A DNA stretch of 64,000 bases from Euglena gracilis (taxonomy: Eukaryota > Euglenida > Euglenophyceae > Euglenales): contig CP154954.1 in the NCBI GenBank assembly GCA_039621445.1, forward strand, positions 20,508,642-20,572,641, in the 5' to 3' direction. Positions 43,001-55,040 of the stretch are shown here, piece by piece; within the stretch, counting starts at the first letter, position 1; every line of letters begins with the position of its first letter. The notes under the pieces are model-generated. The model was not told the DNA's origin. It did no database searches and was given only the letters and a program-made list of their open reading frames with translations. A program made the position numbers and the translations under genes.

Positions 43001-46000
43001 AAGCAACAAACAGACGTTTAAAGTGGCCTGAAAGTGGCCAGAAGTGGGTAAAAATGGCCAAAAGCAGAGAAAAGTGGTCAGAAGTAGGTTAAAGAGGCCA
43101 AAAGTGGTCAAAAGAGGTCAAAGCAAAGCAAAAGCTGGCCAAAAGCAGCCGAAACACAGCAAAAAAGTGGGCAAAAGCAACAAAAGTGACCAAAAGAAAG
43201 CAAAAGGTAGGAAATAATGGGCAAAGGCAGCAAAAATTGACCAAAAGTCGGCAACAGTGGCCAAAAGACAGTCAAAAGCAGCAAAAACTGGCCAAAGGCA
43301 GCGAAAAGTGGCCAAAAGTCGGCAACAGTGGATTGCGTGATTGTGGTATATGCTCATTTTTTGTTGGCCTGCCCCCCACCTACAGCCAACTACTTTGCCG
43401 CCCGCCGCCGACCGCAGCCGACCGCAGCTGACCGCGGCCGACCGCGGCCGACAGCGGCCGACCGCAGCCGACCGCGGGCTAAAATTTGGAATCTGTCATA
43501 GGTGCTTTGACAGAGGTTACCGGTCGTTGGACATAGGGGGGGGGGGTGGTAAAAAAATATCTGGACATTTCCCCTCAGGCGCAGCTCTTCAGACAGGAGT
43601 TCAGCGAAGGTGGTCCTTTCGGAATGCCCCCTTGGGCGCCTGGACGGTGCCGCCCTGCCTTGATTGGCCTCATCGTCAGGTGCCCACCCCCCTCGTTGAC
43701 CTTCCAACGACGATGATTTGGGCTCTCTGGAACCCGTACCTGCGGGGGCTGCCTTTGCCCTTCTGGCCATCTTCCGACCGACTGCCGGCCGGTCACTGCT
43801 GCAGCCTCCCACCCCATCTTTGAGAACTGCCTCATCGCCCAAAAGCTGCCACCAGGGACCCCGACCAGGTGAGCACTGGCCGGAATATCGGTACCAGGTT
43901 GTCGGTTTGTCCCCAACATGGGGCTTACATTGTTTTTTTTTAATGTTAATTTTCTTGTGAATATTGGCCCTGGGAAGCTTTTTTTGCCCTGGTCCTGCCT
44001 GGGGAATTGTTAGGACCTGCAAGAGAAACCGCCAGGGACCTGTCCGGTGGTGGCCGACCGGTTTCCTGCGGGGGTGATGGGCGACTTTTCATGCGTCTCT
44101 GGAACAGACCTCTGTTTAGTGTGTATCGGCAAAAAAAATTTGTGTATCGTGTGTATCGGCAAACAATTTTTTGTGTATCGGTGTGTATCGGCAAAAAGAA
44201 ATTATGCATCGTTTTTTTTTTTGAATTTGTGAATCGGCTTTTCGAAATGAAGGATTTGACACCAAAGAGACTTTCCCATTTCTCAGCATCTCTCCCCCCT
44301 GGCGTGAGGCGGTTAGTGGAAGACGTCAAGAAGCAAATCAGTGCAGCTACAAGCAGCACACCTTGACAGATTCTGTCTGTCATGTGTTGAGCGTCTCAAA
44401 AAAAAGAAGAAAAAACAAAAAATAAAAATTCAAAAAAGGAGAGCCGGGGTATGGGCATGCGCAGATGTATCCGGGCCTCTGCATTTGCCATGTGAGGGAG
44501 TAGCACCCCTCCCCCAACCAGAACAGTAGGGTGAGATTCCCTGCCACATTTTACGGGTTGAGCCGGGGCCAATGTCCACATAGCTCTGTGGCAATGGTGT
44601 CAAAAGCTTAACCCATGTTTTTCCCCCATTTTTGTAAAATTTTGTGTATCGGTGTGTATCGGCAAATTTGTTTTTGTGTATCGGTGTGTATCAGCAAAAA
44701 AGATCGTGTGTATCGGTGTGTATCGCTGATACACATTACACATAGGTCTGCTCTGGAAACAACCTTCCTTTTTGGTCTAGGAGGATTGAACCTTGACCGA
44801 TGCACCTGCACCGGAATGCGGCGGTAGTGTGGCTGCACATCACCCCACAGCACACGTATGGGTGCTTTGCCTGGCCCCACCGCGGTGCCGCGACGGCAGC
44901 CTGTGCCTCTACTACCTGATGGACTTCGGCAGCGTGGTGGCCGCCTGGGCGGTCGGGGCGAAGCCGGGCGACCGCGTCCTGGACCTGTGTGCGGCCCCGG
45001 GGGGCAAGTCGCTCATCCTGGCTGAGGCAGTGGGTGAGGGAGGACGGGTGGTGTGCCTCCAGGGCGGCGGCCGACCATCTGCCGTGTTGGTTCAGGTAGT
45101 TATGCCGGAATGAAAGGTGTCTTTCTCTTTCAAGTGCGATCGCAACTGTGTGTGTATGTGGTGTGTAATCGGTAAGTGAATGAGTGAGTGAGTAAGTGAG
45201 CAAGGCAGCGAGGGGGAGTGAATGCCTGCGTGTGTGTGCGTCCGTGCGCGTGCGCATGTGCATGAGTGAGTGAGTGAGTGAGTGAGTGAGTGAGTGAGTG
45301 AGTGAGTGAGTGAGGGAGTGAGTGAGGGAGGGAGGGAGGGAGGGAGGGAGGGAGGGAGGGAGGGAGGGAGGGAGGGAGGGAGCGAGCGAGCGAGCGAGCG
45401 AGCGAGCGAGTGAGTGAGTGAGTGAGTGAGTGAGTGAGTGAGTGAGTGAGTGAGTGAGTGAGTGAGTGAGTGAGTGAGTGAGTGAGTGAGTGAGTGAGTG
45501 AGTGAGTGTTTGTGTGTAAGGACGTGTGCATGTGTGTGAATTTGCATGTGCTCACGTGGATGTCATGCATTTGTGTTGCAAATCTGTGAACTTGCTTGAA
45601 TCAACACATGCATCAGTTGCATAAATACATTCATGAACAAAAATCCTTTCTGCCACAACATGCAAAAACAACATAAAGTTGAAAAGGTGTCAAGGACGGA
45701 GGAGGGGGGGTGCCAGGACTCGAAGAAACCTGGTGTGGGTACAACTGACTTCCAACTTAGGTCCATTTTTGGGACATTCAGGGGTCAAAAATCGATTTTC
45801 AAAAAAATATTCAAAACCCGCGGGGAATTGAAGGAAACACCTGGGGGGCAAAATTGAAGCCCCTGGGACCGCATAACCACTGGTGGAGACCCAGAAACCC
45901 AGCTGCACCACCAGCCTGAGAAACGGGCCGTCGGGGGTCCAAAACACGGGCCCCCAAGGGGGGACTTGGGCATTTTTTGACCACTGTGGGGGTGAAAATC

Positions 46001-49000
46001 AACTTTTCCAAAATATCTCGAAACCCATGGAAAATTGAAGGAACCCCCTCCCCCCTGGATGTCGGGAGGGGGATCCAGGCCCTCTACCCAACAAAAGTCG
46101 AGAAAATTTCTTCCAACTGGCGCCGTAGATTCCAAAAAAATTCCCTCAAATTTTACATATTTTCTCATTCTTTGGTTCTCTTTTGCATGCTTGCACAATT
46201 TGGAATTTTTCATTTTTTTTGGCAGATGTGTTTGGCACATTTATTTCTGTTTTCAAAGTGTATGTTTTTGATTTTTTTTTATACAGGTGATATTATTTTG
46301 AAAAATATTGTTTTAGAAAATTATTTTTTTCTGAAGTTCTGTATGCATGTATCTGTATGCATGTATGTGGTGGTTATATATTAGGTCACCAAACCTAAGC
46401 ATTGCATAAGCACAATGCGTTCTGTGGAAGTGTGATACCCACGCACGCGAGCATCCCCCAGGCAACCCACGGCCCATTCTCTGGCCCACTCCGTTGGCCA
46501 CTGCCCTGCCCGCAACGAAATGTCGGCCCCACGGCGGGCGCGCCTCCTCAAGGTGCTGAAGGACTACGTGCCGTACGCGCGGAAGCACGTCGCGGCGGTG
46601 ACGGGCTACGACGCCACCCAGTGGCGCCGCAGCGCCCGCGGGGCCCCCGTCAAGTGCGCTGCCCTGGCCCGGCCGGTGCGACCCAGGACTGCGGAACTGC
46701 GACCGCCGCCAGTGAGAAGGAACCCCACCCCATGTCCATCAAACCCCCCTTTTCCATTTTGATGTCCGCCCCCATGCGGTCTCCGGTTCAGCGTGGAGGG
46801 TGGCGAAGGCGGTGTGCTTTTTTCAAGACCCCACCGTTGAGTGCTGAGGAAGCGTGCTTTTGAACAAGTAGGGCTTAACTCCCTGCCTCTCTGGACCGAA
46901 GAGGGTCCAGGGACCCCTCAAGAACCAACATTTTCCACATTTTCCTTCCCTGGCACTTTGCACCAGAATAATTATGTTTTTTTTATGTATTATCTGTTGA
47001 TATGCCAACAAAGGCACCCAAAAACGATTTTTTTGGCATTTTTCTTCAATGTGAAGATGAGCCAAAAATTGTCAAGGATGGGTTGAAAATGGCTGCCCAG
47101 TCGAATCTTGGCAAACCTCGACATTTGCATAATCTGCAGTTTTTTTTGGGTTTTTTTTTGCAGTTTCAATTTTTTTTGTTCCCGGTTCGACCACAGGTGA
47201 GGTCAGTTCCAACCAGGGATCCTATGGAGAGAGGCTTTTTCCAGCCGGCCCAAATTTGCCAGCCTCTAAGCCTCTGAGCTGGACCCCCCCCAGCTTCTCG
47301 GGGCTAAGCTACGCCCTGCTTCTGTCCGCCTCACGCGTCCACCATTACCCCTTCCCCACCCCATCCCGCAGGGACTTCCACGCGGTTCTGCTGGACGCCC
47401 CGTGTTCCTCGGAGCGCCACCTGCTGCATGACCCAAAGGAGCTGTTGACGTGGCCCCGGCGTGTGCTTTTCAGCAATCGTCTGGTTGCGACGGGCTGTTG
47501 ATGGAGCAACGCGAGGGAGGGGGGTAGGCAAATTTTGTGTGTTTTTTTTGTGTTTTTTTGATTTGCCGAAATTTCGTATTTTTCATATTTTTCGTTTTTA
47601 TTGCTTTTTTTGGTTCTCTTATGTTTTTTTGCGGCATGTTTTTTTGACATCCGTGTTGTGGTCCCCCCCCCCCCGCGAAATGGGCCAGCGCAACATCCAC
47701 AATAGTTTTAGGACGATGCTTACCACCACGATAGGAGGGTGGTTTCCACATTTGTAGGGCCCCCACTGTGGGCACAAGCACCCACAGTGGTGCCCCTCTC
47801 CAAACAGCTCATACCTACCCCCCCCCCCCCGGGAAACTGTCATGCCCGAGAACCTGTCAGGGTCCCGCACGGGAAACTGTCAGGGTCCCCGGTACCGGCC
47901 AACCTGTCAGTATAGGAAGTTGTCAGGATCCCCGGTACCGGCCAACCTGTCAGTATAGGAAGTTGTCAGGGTCCCCGGTACCGGTCAACCTGTCAGGGTC
48001 ATTTTTCATTGACTTTCCCTTGAAATGCCCTACCCGGGAAACTGTCAGGGTCCCGCTCGGGAAACTGTCAGGGTCCCTGGTACCGGCCAACCTGGCATGA
48101 TAGGAAGTTGTCAGGGTCCCCGGTACTGGCCAACCAGTCAGGTGACAGTTTCCCGGGCCGGGGGGGGGGGTAGGTATTCGCCTGCACTGGACAAGGTCCG
48201 GACGGTGGGGGCATCGCCTGCATGGTTTTCAGCTGTGCAACACCACACTACCCCCCCCCCCCTCGTGACAACTCCCGACTCCAACGTTGGCTTCCCTTGC
48301 AAAGTTGTCCTTTGGGGCAGTGCTCGCCACCGGGACAGATGGGGAGGTTGCCTCCCCCTCTTGTGCTTGCCAACTTGGCCGAAGTCAATTCCCTGAGGGT
48401 TGGGGGAGGTACGACGTTGCCAGGCAACAGATTCTTAGGCACCCTCTTCCTCATGGTGGAGGGTGGAGGTGCTGGCAGTGGGCATTTCTCCGCTCGGTGT
48501 ATTCCTGCTGTTTGGGGGCGGAGGAACCCAGCAACAGGGAATCTTGGGGTATTTTTGGGGCATTTTTTTTTCATTTTTTCCCATTTTTCCATTTTTTTCC
48601 ATTTTTTCCCATTTTTTCCCATTTTTTTCATTTTTTTCGTTTTCCCCCCTTTTCCCCCCATTTCCCCCTTTTTTTCCATTTCCCCCTTTTTTTCATTCTC
48701 CCCCGGTCCTGCCAGCGGAACTTCATCGGGTGGTCTTCAGCGCAAGCCTGACAGGGACCCCAAAGCGCACCAAGCAGAACGCCAAGCGCCAGCTGGACAT
48801 CCTGTTGCAGGCCATCCACGCCGTCGCCCCTGCCCCAGGGATGCCTCGGCGTTCGGTCCCTGCCAAACACAACATGGCAACATGGGCACAGACACATGGC
48901 CAGGTCCGGAATTGAGATCCCCGACCTCTTTTTTTTGCCCCAATTGGTGAAATGCTCAAAGGTGAAAAGGTGAAAAGCTCTTCTCTTTTGGCCTTGGAGG

Positions 49001-50823
49001 CAGCTTGAGGTTCTAAAATGTTTGCAAACAGTTGGACAGTACAAAAGTGACTCACGATTTCACCATCCGGTATTTATTCAAAGGCCTCTAAATTTAGTGG
49101 TGTCTACTTTTGGGCCAGCCAGAAACCTTTGGGGTGGGGCATCTATGGTAGGATACCACAAAATTTGTTTCTCATTTGTGAAACACATTAAATGGGTATA
49201 TGCCTTGTTCTCTATCGAATATCTAATTTTCTGCACTAAGTGCCAACACAATTTGCAGCCACCCCACCCATCTGCTTCGAAGTCCTTCATCCATGTCTAC
49301 TCAGATTCACGGGACGTCGTAATACCCCAACACACCAGTGTGCACGCGTGTGTGCGTGTGCGTGTGTGCGTGTCTGTGTGTGGGGTTTTTTTTAGCAGCC
49401 AACCTGGCTGCGGAGGCCGGCTGCTGTATAGCACGTGTTCTATTTCCCCACTGGAGAACGATGCGGTGGTGGAGAAGTTGGTGAAGAAGCGCGGCGATTT
49501 GGTTCAGGTCCGTTCATTTCATTTTGCCAATGAACGCAATTCCCAAAAATTTCCCCCTCTTCAACCTTCTTCAAGTCCCCGCCCCCCTTCCCCTTCGTCC
49601 ACAAACACAAACCTGTTCCCCTTCCCAAAGCTTCCAGACGGCTCTATGCAACTGTTCATCTGTTGCAACTGTTCGGCCTGCAACTTTTACAACTGTTCGG
49701 CCTCTCAAGAAACGTGTCAGATGTTGGGTTTCTCCGAATCAACGAGACACGAAGCGGTCTGCATCAGAAAATGGCTGGGCACCAGCTTTGCCGGCCACAC
49801 AAACAGAATGTTGAAGGCAGCATCTCGAAAGTAATCCTCGACACACGCACATGCATTCTTACTCATACGCCCACATACGACTGGCACACACACGAACAAA
49901 ACACACACATCTTGCACCGCTGCAGCACAGAAGACGTGGGCAACCGTTTGGTCACCCTTGGTCACCCGGAGGGGGGTGGGCGGTGGGTGGGCGGTTGGGT
50001 CCAGGCTTAGACCCCCTCCCAGGGGCGGTGGGGTTTCCTCCATTTTCGACCCGAAGGGTGTACCCTACCCCCCCCCCCCTTTCCGCGGTTCCACCAGCGC
50101 GACTACCAACCAGAGTGAGGAGGAGTACAGGGCGCTATCAGAGCGGCCCTTCCCCCCACCCCCCGCCCACACATCCCACAGGTCCCCCCCCGCCTCCCGG
50201 CCCTGCAGGTGGCCACGGAGGCCGACTTCCCCAACAGTCCCGCGGCGCTGGGGGCGGAGCCGACGCGGGTCAGGCAGGGCTGAACGGAGCCATCCCCCAC
50301 CTCCTCCGCTTGCCCGCTGGGGGCCGCTGAGCGACGCCCTGATGGGAATCCCAGACTGGGAGCCCGGAGTGAGGGGAACCCAACCTGCGGGGGGGGGGGG
50401 ATCAGCCAGGTAAGTCCCGCCAGGCTCCGGCCACCTCCATGCACACGGACAAAAAGGGCCAGAGGCGAAAAAAAAACAGCGCCAGGCCAGAAGAAGGGAT
50501 AAAAAGGCACCGTACAAACAGCCACACATGGGGCGGGGGTGAGCCAGCCGCCAACAGCTCCCGTCCAGCGGGACCCGTCCCGGGCCACCCCCCGGCCAGC
50601 CCTGCAGCCGGGTGGACGTTCCTCCCCGACCGGTGCGGGTGGGGCCCGCTGTACTTCAGCCTGCTGCTGGCCCGGCCCCGGGCCGCTGCGGAGGCCGGGG
50701 GCGAAGACGGGGACGGGGACGGGGAGGAGGACGAGGAAGAGGAGGATATGTGGGAGATTCCTTGTTTTTTTTCGCCTTGCCTTCCCGCGGGACCCATTCC
50801 CGGGTTGGGGTCGGATGGGGCAT
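40035..50823 (+). CDS. NSUN3/NSUN4-like RNA 5-methylcytosine methyltransferase (multi-exon)
   Basis: Predicted to transfer methyl from SAM to cytosine in RNA; NSUN3 and NSUN4 act in mitochondria. Exons seen: 40035-40131 (LRAFDAHYGAVYGGRWVGLR, N-terminal block); ~44870-45033 or slightly longer (YYLMDFGS, SAM motif VLDLCAAPGGKS); ~46496-46653 (ARNEMSAPRRARLLKVLKDY, motif II); 47372-47460 (LLDAPCSSERH, PC motif); 48755-~48820 (TKQNAKRQLDILLQAI); ~49405-49507 (LLYSTCSISPLEN, TC catalytic motif); ~50209-50270 (VATEADFPNSPAALG); ~50585-50823 (GWTFLPDRCGWGPLYF). The 46653/47372 and 47460/48755 junctions are GT-AG and restore phase exactly. The C-terminus has an unusual acidic tail (EEDEEEEDMWE). Exons between 40.1 and 44.8 kb and some boundaries are unresolved. 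Introns hold large microsatellites. Confidence 0.8.
40200..40760. repeat. TATTATTTGGG-type repeat in intron
   Basis: AAGTAATAACCCCCTGGG and CGCCCGAAGTCCCGG lie near 40340-40390, with GGAGTATTATTTGGGGG near 40700. Similar ends occur at 34075-34125 and 52565-52970, suggesting a dispersed element of about 400 bp with C/G-rich termini. Confidence 0.5.
42236..43536. mobile_element. Fold-back element with GCCGACCGC arrays
   Basis: The left end CTATGTCCAACGAC is inverted at the right as GTCGTTGGACATAG. Inside each end lies an array of GCCGACCGCA units (42295-42420 and 43398-43484), in the same orientation. GGCACCTATG is inverted as CATAGGTGC. The interior (42525-43330) is a degenerate TTTTGGCCA/TGGCCAAAA simple repeat that changes strand orientation near 43000. 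No open frame is credible. Confidence 0.6.
44118..44735. repeat. GTGTATCGG repeat clusters
   Basis: Two clusters of TGTGTATCGGCAAA units (44118-44240 and 44640-44735) flank a ~400-bp spacer. Both are in the same orientation. They lie in an intron just upstream of the SAM-motif exon. Confidence 0.85.
45178..45510. repeat. GAGT/GAGG/GAGC microsatellite
   Basis: The tetranucleotide shifts in blocks: TGAG (45240-45320), GGAG (45325-45382), GCGA/AGCG (45380-45410) and TGAG again (45410-45508). It lies in the intron after the SAM-motif exon. The reading frames through it are artefacts. Confidence 0.95.
47825..48150. repeat. ~50-bp tandem repeats with CCTGTCAG
   Basis: Several imperfect copies of GGTACCGGCCAACCTGTCAG, some followed by TATAGGAAGTTGTCAGG, occur together with GGGAAACTGTCAGGGTCCC. 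They lie in the intron between 47460 and 48755. A pyrimidine-rich CATTTTTTCCC tract (48550-48700) follows, just before the acceptor at 48754. Confidence 0.85.
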
Positions 50824-51229
50824 GAGTGGGATGAAGGTTTTCTGTCCTCCCAAGTGGGTGTCATTGTTGAAGACGACGTCCCCCGCCTTTCCATCTGTGG
50901 TCCGAAAATTATTGTGGCGTGCAAATATCGCGCACCGTCATTTTTAGGACAAAAAAGCAACAAAAAAGCTGGAGCGACCACTGACTGACCGATTGAGGCA
51001 GGTGTGGCTGTCAACAAAAGTTTAGACTGCTCTACAAGAACGTCCGAAAGTGATATTTAAAGCGAGAGAAACAAGAGACAAAAGACAAAGACACTATCCA
51101 GACAGACATTGAAGGGTGAGCTTTAAAACCGCTGGGTCTTTGCATGCCCACGGCCTTGAAAGGTTGAGGCAGACCAGCTGCCAGCCCATCACGCACTGCG
51201 TACGCATTTTGCATTTCCCGCTCTGCCTG

Positions 51230-51359
51230 AGGGCGATCCGGCCGATGGATGTCCCAGCCACGCCGAGGACTCTGGGGATGAGCCCATGGGAGAGCGGAGG
51301 CGGGCTGAGGCTGAGGACCCCGAGGAGGAGGAGGAGGATGATGAGGAGGCCTCGTAGTA
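51230..51359 (+). CDS. Possible acidic C-terminal exon
   Basis: The frame reads HAEDSGDEPMGERRRAEAED, then PEEEEEDDEEAS and a TAG at 51357. It lies 400 bp after the last NSUN exon, whose own end is also acidic. It may be an alternative last exon of that gene or the end of another. It was chosen for its protein-like codon use and its stop after a Glu/Asp tail. The acceptor is not settled. Confidence 0.3.
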
Positions 51360-54300
51360 CTGCACTGCTCCCTTCCATGGCACAGCTCCCCTGGCCGACA
51401 TCCCGTTACTTGCACCGCCAAAGAGCTCCTATGTTCTGCGGGCAAGCGACACCGCATGACTGTAGGGGGGATGTGCAGAACCCTTTTCTTTGTGCATATT
51501 TCGCATATTTAGTGCACGTTTCACTTTTTTTGGCCAAAAGCGCATAGTTTGTATATTTTGTGCATGTTGGGAGGGTTTTCAGAATTTTCCCACTGCATAT
51601 TTTCCCAGCCTCGCATATTTTCCGCATATTTCCTGCATCTTATTGGGGCCATTTTACTTTCTTCCACCTTCTTTTTAGGCCATTTGCTTTCATTTTTGGG
51701 ACCATTATGGCATTTATTTGGGCCATTCTGAGTCCCTGTGGGCCATTTTTGGGTCATTTTGGACCACGGTTGGCCATTTCTGGACATTCTTGGCCACTGT
51801 TGGCCTTTTTTTTTTTAGCAAATCAGCTGTTTATTAGGTCATTTGGGCCATTTTTCATTACAAACTCATCCAAATTTGCTGACTTGCCAGTTGGGTCACC
51901 TGAACATGTCCAAATATGGCCCAGCTCCAGAAATATCACATATTTTCCACATCCTTTCCCGCATATTTAGCACACATTCCTGCATATTTTAGGGGGTGCC
52001 TTTTCGCACATACTTCCCCCCATGACTTCCTGGGCCAACCCTTTGACCTATCTTGAAGCCCCTCTTGAAGCTGGGCCCTCGCAGGCTGGCGGAGCAGGTA
52101 CCATTCACTGAGAGACCCCAGACTTGTCGGAGGTAGGAAAGGGCATCCATCATCCATGCTCAAAAGAGGGTCATTTACTGTCCCATTTTGTCTCATTTAT
52201 TGTCCTATCTGAATTTTAAGGCGAAGCCGACCCCACCCCGGGGTGTTGGAGCAAGAGCTCCAAGGCACCCAGGTCCGACCCCAGGGGGACCATGGCCAAA
52301 GTGCTTGGGCACTCGACGAAGGCACTCCGTCGCCAAAGGTGCCACAAGCCAAATGCCGAGAAACGGCCTTTTTTGGACAATCTTCGCAATTTTGGGCAAT
52401 TTGGGAATTGTTTTTCTCGGCCAGGCAGGCACCGACCCCTCCGGGGGGTGCCTGCCTGCCTGCCAGCCCGGCACTCCAGGGCACTTCAGGGCACTCCAAG
52501 GGCCGCCATCCCCCTTGGGTTGGTGGAAACTCCACCCCTTTCGCATCTGATGACGACCCTGGGTTTGGTAAACCCCTCCCCCCAAATAATAAACCCCCCG
52601 GTTTATTATTTGGACACCCGAAGTCGGGGTCCAGGGGGGTTTATTATTTGGGGGTGTTTATTATTTGGGCAAAAATTTCGAAGTCAAAAATTGACCCGAA
52701 AACCCCTCCACAGGCTCCAATGGTCACTTTTTTTTTTGGCATTTTTGGGCTTTTTTTTTGAAAATTGGGTGCTTTTTTGGCATATTTTCTGCACCAATTT
52801 GATCCATTTTTGTGTTTTTTTTTGCAGCATTTCTGCTAATTTTTGACTCTTTTTTTCCTTTGCCCTCACACCTGCCAGAGGTGGGGGTTTATTATTTGGG
52901 CGGCCGAAGTCAGTCCTCAGGGGGGGGTTATTATTTGGGGGGGTTATTATTTGGGGGGGGGGGGAGCTTAGTTGTGAACCACCCCCACCCCGATGCCTCG
53001 CCCTTCAGCGGATGAGGGTAAGGCCCTCAAGGTCCTCATGAAAGTTCTATGTCGTCCTTGCTCCTTAACGTCTTCGAACCTAGACCCCCCATGTCCACAT
53101 GTCCAATGAACCCCTTGCTCAACGAACAGGGGGTGTCCGGGCCGTCCAGTTTGTAACTTTTTACAGCAATACAAATGGCCATACAATCCATGCCCAATGA
53201 ACGTCTCACATCCAGATTGACCGTCCAGATTTTCTCTGTATTGTTCATTGGGCTTGTGGGGGGGGTACGTCAAGTCCCCCCCCCCCCCCCGCACCCTTTG
53301 AAACCTCCAAATTCCTTTTCCGCCACCCCCACAACCCTTGTGTTCCACCATCCATGTGCCACCTCACCTCTCGGATTTGTGGGTCCCCAATCCCCCCCCC
53401 TTCTCTTCCGCAGCCCGCCGCCCTTCCTCTCCACAGCTGCCCCCTCCCCCAGACGGTCTGCTCGGTGATGGCTCAGACCCGCCCTGCCCAACCCAAGCTG
53501 CCCCCGCTCACCCAGCACTTCGCCCCAACCCTGGAGGCCAGAGTTCTGGGGACGAGGGTCCTTTGGTCGGGAAGGGAGGCCAGGAGACCACTGTAAGAGC
53601 TGGGAGAAATATGGGAGGCGGATTTTCTCCCCTGGAAAAGCGCAGAACCGAACTCCTGCCAAGTTTATCCTTTCTACCAACTCAGCTTTCTGCCAATGTT
53701 TCTAAAGCTCAATGCTACCCCCATCGCATTGGCCCATTCTACGGAACAAAAAGCCAGCGCCTTTGCCAAAATTTGTGGCCCGTTTTTTAAAAAAAATTCA
53801 TGCCAAATTTGTCACGTCCGTAATTTTGTTGGTGCCATAAAGTGTCGCCATAAATTCACCCGTGCCATGCTTCATGGGGTGGTCCGCCAGGCTGCCGTCT
53901 GACCCCACTCACCCCATCACTGTCAGTTTGGTCTGTTATTCGGTGGGGTGGGGGTACGCCCCCCCCCCTCACCAGCATTTTTCCTGCCCATTTCTTTGCA
54001 ACAACATTGGAGGATTCTCTTGTGTGCCGGCTTTCCCTGGGGGGTGGAGCGGTTGCTGTGCTGCTTTGAAGGGGGGGGTTCAGCCCAGCCACCCCATCAG
54101 CCGGAATGCTGGTGCCGAGTACCAGAAGATGCGCAGGGATCGCCGTGCCTTCGTGAGAGGAATGCCATTGTGAGTTACCACGTCACCAGGTTATCAGGCT
54201 GGTCCCATTCAATGCCAAGTCAGGGAGGCTGGGTTCCTTTTCCTTTTCCGGGTAGTACATTTCGGGTGAGCAAGCCGCGGCGGCAACCCTTCTGAAGGAC

Positions 54301-55000
54301 TGAAGGGCTTTCATTCCGTCATGGTTTGGCCACTCCTGGCAAAGGTGGGTGATGCATTTTTTTTTTGCTTTCTTCTTGCAATGTTTTTTTTTTGGAAACA
54401 AGTTTTGATTTGTAACATTTTTGAGCTCTGGAGCGACTTCTCCTGCGCACCAGTATTTCATAGTTGTTTTTTTTTGTGTGGAGCTGTATATTTTCTTAAA
54501 TCCTCACAAGAAAGTGGCCACCGGCCTTCATTTTAACAACCTGGAAGGGGGGGCCCAAAATCCACAACTTAAATTTGGTACTTATTATTTTGGTATTTTA
54601 ATTATAATTTTTCGAGACAACCCCCAAAAATTTTATATTTGGGAGGGGGAGCTAATTTGCTTTAAAATTCTTTCAGATGTATGAATTATGGTGTTTTGAT
54701 CCACAAATCCTTTCGAAATGTTTTTCGAAAAGGTCTTTGAAAAATTTGGTCATTGTCTTAAAAAAATTTGCACGACGATGAAACTGAAATGCAGAGGATG
54801 GTCGCAAGCGATTTCATTCAACCCAGCAACACTCAGAATGCATGGCTGCGCAGCAACTGAAGCGGGCATACAGCTGTTTTTTCCTCCTCTGATGCTGTCT
54901 CAAACTACACAAAATCCATGCAAAAACGAAGCCAATGTTCAGTAACCCAACAAATATGTTTGGCAATTTGTCATTGGCATATCCATCCATCCAGTCTTCC
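51360..55000. other. Mostly non-coding, with one likely unassigned exon
   Basis: 51480-51990 has repeated GCATATTT and TGGGCCATTTT motifs. 52565-52975 is a TATTATTTGGG-type repeat, with GGTTTATTATTTGG inverted near its start. 54102-54170 looks like an exon: after CATCAG it encodes NAGAEYQKMRRDRRAFVRGM and is followed by a strong GTGAGT donor. It could be a 5' exon of the EMC2-like gene, but the phase to 55041 does not fit directly. Confidence 0.4.
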
Positions 55001-55040
55001 AGCTTGCGGTGGGTGTTCCCTGAAGCCGGCATATCCGCAG

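Noticed and set aside
45092-45570. Frames of LTHS/LPPS repeats
   Set aside because: Read-through of the GAGT/GAGG tract on the minus strand.
48550-48705. Phe/Pro-rich frames
   Set aside because: They translate a pyrimidine tract that precedes a splice acceptor.
50065-51017. Minus-strand frame of ~300 codons
   Set aside because: It is the shadow of the NSUN exons and GC-rich introns; the plus strand carries the recognisable motifs.
52197-52585. Minus-strand frames with a protein-like look
   Set aside because: Composition follows a GC-rich stretch with a small inverted repeat (CAGGCAGGCACC); no known motif and no splice support.
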